A DNA stretch of 16,450 bases from Hyphomonas sp. (GTDB lineage Bacteria > Pseudomonadota > Alphaproteobacteria > Caulobacterales > Hyphomonadaceae): contig JANSXJ010000044.1 in NCBI GenBank assembly GCA_024743015.1, positions 1 to 16,450 of the forward strand. The letters run 5' to 3'. Positions within the stretch are counted from its first letter, which is position 1. Each line of letters starts with the position of its first letter. Shown piece after piece: positions 1 through 6,149 of the stretch. Position numbers and translations under genes: made by a program. The notes under the pieces were generated by a model. It had not been told where the DNA came from. It was given only the letters and a program-made list of their open reading frames with translations, and did no database searches.

Positions 1-505
1 GAAGCGCGGCTACCGCCTCATCGCGGCAGAAGGGCGGGCTTGCGAAGAGCCGGTCCCCGTTGTGCAGGCCCGCAACGTCCCGCTTCTGGCGATGGTCGCT
101 TTGCCAATGATCGCAATATTGGTGTTCGCAATGGGCCAGTTCTTCAATGCTCAGGCGCCGACTGCAGAAACGCTCAGCGTGCAGGTAAGTGCAGCCGTGA
201 ACGAAACAGGTGACGCGCAATACGACGCCCTTACAGCATCTGTAACAGAGCTTCTGTCCGTTGAGCTCGCGCGGCATGAGGCGTTGAAAGTGTCGACGCG
301 CTCGAATGCGGCGGTCATCGTCAGCGGAAAACTCATCCTTTGGGACGGGCATCCATCCATGTCGATCCACGCCCAATCTGCTGCATCCGGAGAAATTATC
401 TGGTCAGGCATGGCGAGCGGTCCTGAAACGCTACTGCCGCGACAGGTACGTCGTGAGATCTCAGAGTTTGCTGAACTCGCTGCAAGTACGGAGCGTGAAA
501 GCTAG
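1..505 (+). CDS. Winged-helix transcriptional regulator with membrane anchor (CadC/ToxR-like), 3' part
   Basis: The frame is open from base 2, so the gene starts before the window. The first residues, KRGYRLIAA, match the end of the OmpR/PhoB-type winged-helix DNA-binding domain (usual ending PKRGYRLI). A linker of about 20 residues follows, then one hydrophobic membrane segment (from about LLAMVALPMI to ILVFAMG). A periplasmic domain of about 115 residues comes last, ending at TAG 503-505. This order, cytoplasmic DNA-binding domain, one membrane pass, periplasmic sensor, is that of CadC/ToxR-type one-component regulators. The periplasmic part (VSGKLILWDG, GEIIWSG) resembles the TolB/FlgO-like amino-terminal domains often attached to such regulators; that is inference, and the signal sensed is unknown. 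Its stop codon overlaps that of the convergent erpA. The internal GTG at 62 is not the start, because the DNA-binding domain continues upstream. Confidence 0.75.
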   Translation, partial: KRGYRLIAAEGRACEEPVPVVQARNVPLLAMVALPMIAILVFAMGQFFNAQAPTAETLSVQVSAAVNETGDAQYDALTASVTELLSVELARHEALKVSTRSNAAVIVSGKLILWDGHPSMSIHAQSAASGEIIWSGMASGPETLLPRQVRREISEFAELAASTERES

Positions 506-828
506 ACTGAGAAGCTGGTCCCGCACCCGCAACCGGCGGTGGCGTTTGGATTGTTGATCTTGAAGGCCGCACCGATAAGTTCAGTGGAGAAGTCAATTTC
601 CGACCCTGCCATGAACTCAAGGCTCATCTCGTCGACCAGAACACTGACGCCATCGCGTGTAATCACCAGATCGTCCTGATTGGCTGTATCGTCGAGATCG
701 AATTTATAAGAAAATCCAGAGCAGCCGCCGCCTTCGACGGAAACCCTTAGGTAGGACATTTCCGGTTGTTTCTCCAGAATCGCTTTAATGCGCTTCGCAG
801 CCGACTCAGACAGGGTAATATTGCTCAT
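502..828 (-). CDS. erpA: Iron-sulfur cluster insertion protein ErpA (A-type carrier)
   Basis: This 108-residue A-type carrier receives Fe-S clusters from the SUF/ISC scaffold in the cytoplasm and passes them to apo-enzymes. The three ligand cysteines of the HesB/IscA family are present: C36 in GGGCSGFSY, and C100 and C102 in AGCGCGTSFSV near the carboxyl end. The ATG at 828 gives the usual family start (MSNITLSESAAKRI). The frame runs 28 codons further upstream, but that extension lies inside dgt and does not look like the family. The stop TAG (502-504) overlaps the stop of the convergent regulator, and the start overlaps the dgt start. Its promoter must therefore lie inside the dgt coding region. 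ErpA rather than IscA/SufA is chosen from overall similarity and the stand-alone context; an IscA-type paralogue is the alternative. Confidence 0.88.
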   Translation of the reverse strand: MSNITLSESAAKRIKAILEKQPEMSYLRVSVEGGGCSGFSYKFDLDDTANQDDLVITRDGVSVLVDEMSLEFMAGSEIDFSTELIGAAFKINNPNATAGCGCGTSFSV

Positions 829-2029
829 GAGCAAGAAGATAGTGACGCCAGACATTCCTGAAAAGAGGGCAGTGTTCGCGACGCGCTGGGAAGAGTCGCG
901 CGGGCGGTTCATTGAAGAGCCTCATTCTGCGACACGCACGCCGTTTCAGAGGGATCGGGATCGGATCATCCATGCTTCGGCTTTTCGCCGCCTGAAGCAG
1001 AAAACTCAGGTTTTTGTCGCGCATGAAGGCGATCATTATCGCACCCGACTGACGCATTCGCTGGAAGTTGCGCAGATTGCCCGCTCCGTAGCGAGGACGC
1101 TTGGGCTGGACGAGGACCTCGCCGAGGCCATGGCGCTGGCGCATGATTTGGGGCATCCGCCATTCGGCCATGCTGGCGAAGACCAGCTCGACGAGTGTAT
1201 GGCCGAGTATGAGGGCTTTGATCACAATGCGCAGACCCTGCGCGTCGTGACCCGGCTTGAAGACCGGTACCCGACTTTCCAGGGACTGAACCTCACCTGG
1301 GAGATGCTCGAAGGCCTGGTCAAGCATAATGGTCCACTGATCACGGCGGATAATTCGATTCAGGATCTGCCGGTGGCGTTTCGCGATTTCCCCTGGCTAG
1401 AAGAGCTCGAGCTCGATCAATTCGCCGGGCCGGAAGCACAGGTGGCGGCTCTGGCCGACGATATCGCTTACAATAATCACGATATTGATGACGGTATCGC
1501 TGCGCGTCTGTTCACGATTGAAGACCTGCTGGAGCTGCCATTGGTCGGCGATATTTTCCGCAGTGTTCAGGATGAGTATCCAGCCCTTGGGACAAAAAAG
1601 ACGGTGGGCGAAGCCGTGCGCCGTCTGATCGGACATTGGATCAATGATCTGACGACAGAAACGCGGCGGCGGGTCGAGAAATACAAGCCGCAAAGCGTGG
1701 TGGATGTGCGATCGATGCCCGAGCCGCTCGTGGCGTTTTCCGATGAGCTGGAACACGACCAGCGCGCCCTCCGGGCCTTCCTGTATGAGCGGATGTACAA
1801 GCACTACAAGGTCAACCGTATGCGAAGCCAGGGCAAACGCATCCTGAGCGAGCTGTTCGAGCTGTTCATGGCCGAGCCAGAAACTCTGCCCGATGTCTGG
1901 CGACGCGATGCAGAGCAGTCGCCACCGGTCCGGCGCGCGCGCCTGGTCTGCGATTATCTCGCCGGAATGACGGATAATTACGCGATCGATCTCCACCGCC
2001 GCCTGTTCAGCATGGAAAGCATGTTGTGA
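827..2029 (+). CDS. dgt: dGTPase-like deoxynucleotide triphosphohydrolase (HD domain)
   Basis: Hydrolyses dGTP or other dNTPs to the deoxynucleoside and triphosphate, and so affects nucleotide-pool balance. The metal-binding HD-domain residues are visible: H77 in LTHSLEVAQIA, H106-D107 in ALAHDLGHPPFGHAGE, and a later Asp in ADDIAYNNHDIDDG. RTPFQRDRDRIIHASAFRRL (residues 37-56) is the highly conserved amino-terminal block of the family. With ATG 827 the protein is 400 residues, a normal length for the alphaproteobacterial type. The start is uncertain. ATG 827 has only a distant AGGG (811-814) and overlaps the erpA start, whereas GTG 872 is preceded closely by AAGAGGG and would leave a 43-bp gap. 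In many alphaproteobacteria dgt is followed by argS; here a repeat-rich gap follows. Confidence 0.92.
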   Translation: MSKKIVTPDIPEKRAVFATRWEESRGRFIEEPHSATRTPFQRDRDRIIHASAFRRLKQKTQVFVAHEGDHYRTRLTHSLEVAQIARSVARTLGLDEDLAEAMALAHDLGHPPFGHAGEDQLDECMAEYEGFDHNAQTLRVVTRLEDRYPTFQGLNLTWEMLEGLVKHNGPLITADNSIQDLPVAFRDFPWLEELELDQFAGPEAQVAALADDIAYNNHDIDDGIAARLFTIEDLLELPLVGDIFRSVQDEYPALGTKKTVGEAVRRLIGHWINDLTTETRRRVEKYKPQSVVDVRSMPEPLVAFSDELEHDQRALRAFLYERMYKHYKVNRMRSQGKRILSELFELFMAEPETLPDVWRRDAEQSPPVRRARLVCDYLAGMTDNYAIDLHRRLFSMESML

Positions 2030-2090
2030 GGGGAGTGTGGATGGGTGGATTTGTCGGGTGATGCAGGTCGCCTTAAGGCGGGCACTCGTG

Positions 2091-2119
2091 ATGTCCGCTT
2101 TTGGGTCAGAAGCGGACAT
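2091..2119. repeat. Palindromic repeat unit, 10-bp perfect arms
   Basis: Arms ATGTCCGCTT (2091-2100) and AAGCGGACAT (2110-2119) are exact reverse complements around a 9-base loop, TTGGGTCAG. From memory it resembles a dispersed 'GTCCGCTT...AAGCGGAC' element found between genes in many alphaproteobacterial genomes. Only one copy is in this window. Confidence 0.75.
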
Positions 2120-2131
2120 AAGCCCTGAGGC

Positions 2132-2160
2132 CCTCATCCTGAGCCTGTCGAAGGATAGAG
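2132..2160 (+). repeat. Dispersed alphaproteobacterial intergenic repeat, copy 1
   Basis: This copy runs CCTCATCCTGAGC followed by CTGTCGAAGGATAGAG. It matches the reverse complement of copy 2 (2271-2297) with only about three differences. The CATCCTGAGC-TGTCGAAGGA core is a very common intergenic repeat in alphaproteobacteria and often causes spurious ORF calls containing LSLSKD or FDKLRM peptides. Confidence 0.85.
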
Positions 2161-2233
2161 GGCCGCGCGCCCAAAGTCCGCCAGTCCCTACGCAGGCAGT
2201 GACCCAAGGATCAAAGTTCACCAATCATCCATG

Positions 2234-2255
2234 GACACCTGCCTGGGCAGGTGTC
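2234..2255. repeat. Palindromic repeat GACACCTGCC/GGCAGGTGTC
   Basis: Ten-base arms GACACCTGCC (2234-2243) and GGCAGGTGTC (2246-2255) are exact reverse complements separated by TG. The unit reads TGGACACCTGCC..., giving the WTPAWAGV-type peptide typical of repeat-derived false ORFs. No U-tract follows, so it looks like a REP-type element rather than a classical terminator. Confidence 0.8.
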
Positions 2256-2270
2256 TCCGGAAAGCCCGTC

Positions 2271-2297
2271 TCGTCCTTCGACAAGCTCAGGATGAGG
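2271..2297 (-). repeat. Dispersed alphaproteobacterial intergenic repeat, copy 2 (inverted)
   Basis: TCGTCCTTCGACAAGCTCAG followed by GATGAGG is the reverse complement of copy 1 (2132-2160) apart from about three bases. The two copies face each other about 110 bases apart and flank the GACACCTGCC palindrome. In a transcript they could pair into one long hairpin with the palindrome in its loop. Confidence 0.85.
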
Positions 2298-2313
2298 CTT
2301 CCACTTTATCCGC

Positions 2314-2340
2314 CCATCCCGGCGCAGGCCGGGATCTCCT
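2314..2340 (+). repeat. CATCCCGG..CCGGGATCTC repeat, copy 1
   Basis: The arms ATCCCGGC (2316-2323) and GCCGGGAT (2328-2335) surround the loop GCAG and are followed by CTC. This is the familiar CATCCCGGCnnnnGCCGGGATCTC intergenic palindrome of alphaproteobacteria. It forms an inverted pair with the element at 2367-2396. Confidence 0.85.
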
Positions 2341-2366
2341 GCCGCGTAGCCTAAAGCCATCGACAG

Positions 2367-2396
2367 AGATCCCGGGGCGAACCCGGGATGAGCGGA
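2367..2396 (-). repeat. CATCCCGG..CCGGGATCTC repeat, copy 2 (inverted)
   Basis: The arms ATCCCGGG (2369-2376) and CCCGGGAT (2382-2389) flank the loop GCGAA. Read on the minus strand it is TCATCCCGGG...CCGGGATCTC, the same element as the copy at 2314-2340 in opposite orientation. About 30 bases separate the two copies. Confidence 0.85.
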
Positions 2397-2532
2397 GGTG
2401 TTTTACATCCCCTCCGACGTCGAAAGCGGTCATATTCTCCGCGACCCAAGCTCTCCTCCAATAGCCCAGTCGCATCTCTCGCATGAGCCCATCAAAACCA
2501 TCGGCGTGTGCAGCCTCAATTCAGTCGCGGAA

Positions 2533-2570
2533 TTTAGGCATCGTTAACAAAACAGGCCTAGCTGTTAACG
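2533..2570 (+). promoter_or_regulatory. GTTAAC inverted repeat with CtrA-like box upstream of the SPOR gene
   Basis: CGTTAACA (2542-2549) and TGTTAACG (2563-2570) are perfect 8-base inverted arms with a 13-base spacer, so their centres are 21 bp (two helical turns) apart. The left arm also forms TTTA (2533-2536), seven bases, TTAAC (2544-2548), one mismatch from the alphaproteobacterial CtrA consensus TTAA-N7-TTAA(C). The position, 27-64 bases before the SPOR gene start, suits an operator or promoter. Binding by CtrA or any other regulator is inference. Confidence 0.4.
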
Positions 2571-2596
2571 AAAGGAAATATGGCAGGGGTGCTTTT

Positions 2597-3427
2597 ATGA
2601 GCCGTGCACAGAACGGGCCCGACTATGATTTTGGCCCATATGAAGATGAATATCGGGGGTTCGAAATTCGCGACGACGAGTCCGGGCGCGGTCCACTGAT
2701 TCTGATTCTGGCTCTGGGCGTGTTGCTAATCTTCGCCGGTGTGGTCTGGAACACTTATCGACAAGGCGTTCGTCCTGCCGAAGGCGGCCTGCCGGTCATT
2801 GCCTCCGATGACGCGCCATACAAGCGTTCACCCGATGAACGAGGCGGTCTGGAAGTGGCGGGCCAGGATAAAGGCTATTACGATTCCATGGACGGCCTTG
2901 GTGATCCGGCCATGCAACAGGCTGCGGCCCGCGATCCGGTCGATATCCGTCGACGCGCGACTCCAACTTTGGAGGGCGGTCCCTTGCCGCCGATCGAGCA
3001 GAGCGACGATACGTCCAATACTGAATTGGCGGATACCAGCGAACCTACCGTTGAACCAGCGAGTGATGATCAGCAGATCAGAATCGCCGCAGTGCAGCCG
3101 GTCACGCCGGCCACGCGGCCTCAGGCGCCAGCGGTCAGCGCACCGAGCGTTTCCCGCTTTGCAGCCAGTGGGGCATATCAGGTCCAGCTTGCAGCATTGC
3201 GCAGCGAAACGGCCGCACAAACTGCCTGGACCGGTCTTCAGGATAGCGCGCCAGACCTTTTCGCAGGGGCGAAACTTGACATTCAGCGTGCAGATCTTGG
3301 TGCGCGCGGTGTGTTCTACCGACTCCGCGTGGGCACATTTTCTGATCGCGCCGCTGCAAAAGGGTTTTGCGAAGACGTCAAAGCGGCGGGTAAGGATTGT
3401 ATGGTTGTCGCGAAGGCCAGTGGATGA
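2597..3427 (+). CDS. SPOR-domain membrane protein (peptidoglycan-binding, cell-division type)
   Basis: A bitopic inner-membrane protein of 276 residues. A short acidic cytoplasmic tail (1-31) precedes one membrane helix (about 33-54, PLILILALGVLLIFAGVVW). A long low-complexity Pro/Asp-rich periplasmic linker leads to a carboxyl-terminal SPOR domain (about 190-276: GAYQVQLAALRS, YRLRVGTFSDRAAAKGFCEDVK). SPOR domains bind denuded glycan strands at the septum; the architecture is that of FtsN/DedD-like proteins, though FtsN function itself cannot be shown. ATG 2597 is chosen because AGGGG (2585-2590 region) precedes it at proper spacing. The frame extends 38 codons further up, but that part has no family character and covers the putative operator. 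Its stop overlaps the nagZ start (ATGA), so the two are translationally coupled, which fits shared cell-wall roles. Confidence 0.88.
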   Translation: MSRAQNGPDYDFGPYEDEYRGFEIRDDESGRGPLILILALGVLLIFAGVVWNTYRQGVRPAEGGLPVIASDDAPYKRSPDERGGLEVAGQDKGYYDSMDGLGDPAMQQAAARDPVDIRRRATPTLEGGPLPPIEQSDDTSNTELADTSEPTVEPASDDQQIRIAAVQPVTPATRPQAPAVSAPSVSRFAASGAYQVQLAALRSETAAQTAWTGLQDSAPDLFAGAKLDIQRADLGARGVFYRLRVGTFSDRAAAKGFCEDVKAAGKDCMVVAKASG

Positions 3428-4467
3428 GCTTATCTGCCTGCATCACGAGCGTTTCTGGCCCGGTTCTCCTTGCGGAGGAACGGGCCTTTTTGCGTGAAGC
3501 TGCACCCTGGGGCGTGATCCTGATGGGGCGGTCTTGCGTGGATAAGGCGCAGGTGCAGACGCTGACGCGTGAAATCCATGAAGCGCTCGGACGCGAAGCC
3601 CTGATCTTCATTGATCAGGAAGGTGGCCGCGTGGCGCGCCTCAAGGCACCTGAATGGCCGAAGTTTCCGGCGGCTGGCGTCTATGGTGAGCTATATTCAA
3701 GTGCGCCGGAAGCGGCTGAGGAAGCCTGCTATCTCGGTCATCGTCTGATGGGACAAGAGCTTGCAGAACTGGGTATCCACGCGGATTGTGCCCCGTGTTG
3801 CGATTTACGCCAGCTCGACACGCATGACGCCATTGGGGATCGGTCATTTGGCTACACGGTGGATGCCGTTGTTTCCCTGACAGAAGCTGCCTTGAAGGGC
3901 TTATCGGATGCCGGAGTGGCCGGTGTGGTCAAGCACATGCCGGGGCAGGGGCGCGCGACCATGGACACGCACTATGACCTGCCATCTGTGGGCGCGGACA
4001 TGGAAACCCTGATGCAGGATATGTCTGTTTTCAGTGCAATCTCCGATCAAGCGCCCATGGGAATGACATGCCACGTCATTTTTGAGGCTTTTGACGCACA
4101 CTTGCCGACGACGATCTCCGAAACGGTCATTTCGGAAACAATTCGTAAGCGAATCGGATTTGATGGTCTCCTGATGACGGATGATTTGGGCATGGATGCG
4201 CTGGGCGGGGCGCTGGCAGATCGCGGTGCGAAAGCACGTGCGGCGGGCTGCGATGTCCTGCTGCATTGTTCAGGCTTCCTGCAGGATCCGGCAGATATTC
4301 TCAATGAAATGGAAGAGGTTGCGTCCGCCGCGGGTACGCTTGACGGGCAAGCGCTTCAGCGCGCCCAGACCGCCGAACAAGCCGTGAAAACGCCGACTGA
4401 GTTCGACTCCGAGCAAGGCTGGGCGCGGTTCAATCACCTGATGTCAGGTGCAGAGGCGAGGGTATAG
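3424..4467 (+). CDS. nagZ: Beta-N-acetylhexosaminidase NagZ (GH3), peptidoglycan recycling
   Basis: A cytoplasmic glycoside hydrolase family 3 enzyme of 347 residues that removes GlcNAc from anhydro-muropeptides during cell-wall recycling. Visible landmarks are IDQEGGRVARL (from residue 63), the substrate-binding KH (170-171), the catalytic Asp-His loop D181-T-H183, and the nucleophile D253 in MTDDLGMDAL. ERAFLREAAPWG (19-30) is the conserved amino-terminal block. In the usual KH(F/I)PGHG motif the second His is Gln here (KHMPGQG, Q175); the core catalytic residues are intact. The ATG at 3424 overlaps the SPOR stop. A terminator-like hairpin lies inside the first codons (see 3457-3491). scpA follows with no gap. 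Confidence 0.92.
   Translation: MSLSACITSVSGPVLLAEERAFLREAAPWGVILMGRSCVDKAQVQTLTREIHEALGREALIFIDQEGGRVARLKAPEWPKFPAAGVYGELYSSAPEAAEEACYLGHRLMGQELAELGIHADCAPCCDLRQLDTHDAIGDRSFGYTVDAVVSLTEAALKGLSDAGVAGVVKHMPGQGRATMDTHYDLPSVGADMETLMQDMSVFSAISDQAPMGMTCHVIFEAFDAHLPTTISETVISETIRKRIGFDGLLMTDDLGMDALGGALADRGAKARAAGCDVLLHCSGFLQDPADILNEMEEVASAAGTLDGQALQRAQTAEQAVKTPTEFDSEQGWARFNHLMSGAEARV
3457..3491 (+). terminator. Terminator-like hairpin inside the 5' end of nagZ
   Basis: GGCCCGGTTCTCC (3457-3469), loop TTGC, GGAGGAACGGGCC (3474-3486) pairs over 13 positions with one G-A mismatch and one G-U pair. TTTTT (3487-3491) follows at once. This has the form of an intrinsic terminator, but it sits 33 bases after the nagZ start codon. 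It partly overlaps codons for conserved residues (ERAF), so chance is possible. If active, it would limit readthrough from the SPOR gene when nagZ translation is slow. Confidence 0.4.
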
Positions 4468-5286
4468 ATGATGGAACTTGTCTCGAATGATCTTGTGACA
4501 ATGGACGAGGACGTCGAGGTTGAAGATATCTTCACCGTCGATGTGTCTGGCTATGAAGGTCCGTTGCACCTTTTGCTCGATCTGTCTCGCAAGCAAAAAG
4601 TAGATCTTCTGCACGTCTCGATCCTGGAGTTGGCGACCCAATACCTTGAATTTATTCAGGAAGCTCAGGACAAGCGGATCGATCTGGCAGCTGACTATTT
4701 GCTCATGGCGGCTTGGCTCGCTTATCTGAAGTCCCGCCTCCTGCTGCCAAAACCCAAAAAAGAGGGCGAGGGGGAAGCCTCTGCCGAGGATGATGCGCTC
4801 AAGCTGGCTTTCCGGCTGCGCCGCCTGGATGCGATGCGCGAAGCCGGGGAAGCGCTGATGGATGGCACTGTCCTTGGGCGTGATATTTTCCTGCGCGGGA
4901 TGCCTGAACAGCCCAAAGTCGTGAAAACCACTGAGTATGATACGACTCTGTACCATCTGATGCAGGCCTTTGGAGGCATCCGGCAACGCAAAGCGAAAGA
5001 AGCGCCGCACACAATCGAAAACCAGTTTGTCCTGCCGCTGGAAAGCGCACGCGACAATTTGCGAACGCTCAGTCCCAAACTTACCGAATGGGCGAGCCTC
5101 GATGATATTCGTCGACAATTGGTCGGCGTTGACCCAGACGTGCCGCCAAGGTCAGTAACGGCCAGTGTTTTTTCCGCGACGCTCGAATTGACCCGCGACG
5201 GCGATGTCGACGTTCGTCAGGACGCGCATTTCGCGCCGCTCTACTTGCGCAATAAAGTCCAACCTACACAGGGGATTGCACCATGA
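4468..5286 (+). CDS. scpA: Segregation and condensation protein ScpA (kleisin)
   Basis: ScpA is the kleisin subunit that bridges the Smc heads in the bacterial condensin complex, with ScpB as partner, to compact and segregate the chromosome. The 272-residue product shows the family signature YEGPLHLLLDLSRKQKVDLL (27-46 region), then ITELA-like SILELATQYLEFI, DLAADYLLMAAWLAYLKSRLLLP (the Smc-head-binding helix), and a carboxyl winged-helix region. ATG 4468 directly abuts the nagZ TAG and follows AGGG at about 5 bases; ATG 4471 is an equally possible start. The acidic first 20 residues are an extension before the conserved core. The last bases overlap the scpB start (ATGA at 5283-5286). Confidence 0.93.
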   Translation: MMELVSNDLVTMDEDVEVEDIFTVDVSGYEGPLHLLLDLSRKQKVDLLHVSILELATQYLEFIQEAQDKRIDLAADYLLMAAWLAYLKSRLLLPKPKKEGEGEASAEDDALKLAFRLRRLDAMREAGEALMDGTVLGRDIFLRGMPEQPKVVKTTEYDTTLYHLMQAFGGIRQRKAKEAPHTIENQFVLPLESARDNLRTLSPKLTEWASLDDIRRQLVGVDPDVPPRSVTASVFSATLELTRDGDVDVRQDAHFAPLYLRNKVQPTQGIAP

Positions 5287-6062
5287 CCAAGCCTGATAGC
5301 TCGATCCCGATTGCAGAAGCCCCAGAGGATATTCGACGCGCCGTGCAGCAACTCTCATTCGCATATAAACGGTCGGCGGAAACGCTCTACGAGGCCGAAG
5401 ACGAGGCCATGGCGGAAGCGGTGCGCCGGGCCGAAGCAGTTCTGTTTGCTGCTGGACAGCCATTGGAAGCGAGCGAAATCGCTGAAGTCCTCCCGCAAGG
5501 GGTGGATGTGCCCGCCGTTTTGATGACGCTGAAGTCGACCTATGCGGAGCGCGGGGTGAACCTGGTCGAAGTCGGCGGTCGCTGGCGGTTCCAGACGGCG
5601 GATGATCTCGGATACTTGTTCGTCGAAGAGCGTCATGAACAAAAGAAACTCTCGCAGGCTGCCCTCGAAACACTGGCGATTATCGCTTACGGCCAGCCGG
5701 TCACTCGGGCCGAAATTGAAGCGGTTCGCGGCGTTGCCGTTTCAAAGGGCACGATTGACGTCCTGATGGAAGCTGGATGGGTCAAGATCAAAGGCCGTCG
5801 GCGTACGCCGGGGCGTCCGGTGACGCTGGGTACAACCGATAAATTCCTGGAGCATTTCGGGCTCGAGAGCCTTGATGTTCTACCCGGCCGCGCAGAACTC
5901 GAGGCGGAAGGTCTGCTCTCGGACGTGATCCCTGACGGTTTCTATGCCGACGGAACGAGCATGCACAATGAGTCCGAAGATGTGGGCCCTGAAATCGAAG
6001 GCGATGAGGACTCTGACTTCGTAACCGATTATATTGGTGAGGACGAAGAAGAGGTTCATTAG
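5283..6062 (+). CDS. scpB: Segregation and condensation protein ScpB
   Basis: A partner of ScpA in the Smc condensin complex, with 259 residues. Two winged-helix domains are recognisable: the first from about 45 to 125 (RRAEAVLFAAGQPLEASEIA, GGRWRFQTADDL), the second from about 125 to 200 (LSQAALETLAIIAYGQPVTR, EIEAVRGV, GWVKIKGRRRTPGRPVTLGTT, FLEHFGLESLDVLP). The amino-terminal 40 residues are an extension beyond the usual core. The carboxyl tail of about 35 residues is very acidic (ending GEDEEEVH), as often seen in alphaproteobacterial ScpB. The start codon overlaps the scpA stop, pointing to coupled synthesis of the two partners. An 87-base gap then separates it from tatA. Confidence 0.93.
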   Translation: MTKPDSSIPIAEAPEDIRRAVQQLSFAYKRSAETLYEAEDEAMAEAVRRAEAVLFAAGQPLEASEIAEVLPQGVDVPAVLMTLKSTYAERGVNLVEVGGRWRFQTADDLGYLFVEERHEQKKLSQAALETLAIIAYGQPVTRAEIEAVRGVAVSKGTIDVLMEAGWVKIKGRRRTPGRPVTLGTTDKFLEHFGLESLDVLPGRAELEAEGLLSDVIPDGFYADGTSMHNESEDVGPEIEGDEDSDFVTDYIGEDEEEVH

Positions 6063-6149
6063 GCTTTTTCTGCCAGTGAAACCTCTGTCAGGCCATTGTA
6101 ACAGGCGGTCTGGCGCGTTATCTCAACGCTGTTAACGTGGAGAATCTGG
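6063..6149 (+). promoter_or_regulatory. scpB-tatA intergenic region, possible internal tat promoter
   Basis: This 87-base gap is by far the largest inside the SPOR-to-tatC run, so a tat-specific promoter is plausible. A weak -35-like TTGTAA (6096-6101) and -10-like TATCTC (6119-6124) are 17 bases apart. The tatA ribosome-binding site GGAG (6139-6142) lies seven bases before the ATG. No terminator hairpin is visible. Confidence 0.25.

Larger units (their letters stand above)
2030..2596. other. 567-bp gene-free region rich in palindromic repeats
   Basis: No convincing gene is present between the dgt stop and the SPOR gene. An open frame of 105 codons (2037-2354) exists, but its translation consists of the peptides these repeats always give (LILSLSKD, SSFDKLRMR, PIPAQAGIS), so it is a repeat artefact. 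From 2091 to 2396 the region holds six palindromic or mutually inverted repeat units, listed separately. From 2397 to 2540 no structure is apparent. From 2533 to 2596 lie a CtrA-like box, a GTTAAC inverted repeat and the SPOR ribosome-binding site. The hairpins probably also end dgt transcription, although none has a clear U-tract. Confidence 0.8.

Noticed and set aside
1397..2224. 275-codon minus-strand frame opposite dgt
   Set aside because: Antisense of the conserved dgt coding region and the downstream repeats; no family features.
2037..2354. Open frame of 105 codons between dgt and the SPOR gene
   Set aside because: Its translation is made of repeat-derived peptides (LILSLSKD, SSFDKLRMR, PIPAQAGIS), a known artefact of dispersed intergenic repeats.
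2030..2596. Possible CRISPR array in the repeat cluster
   Set aside because: The units are palindromic, differ from each other, occur in both orientations and lack regular spacers; no cas gene is near.
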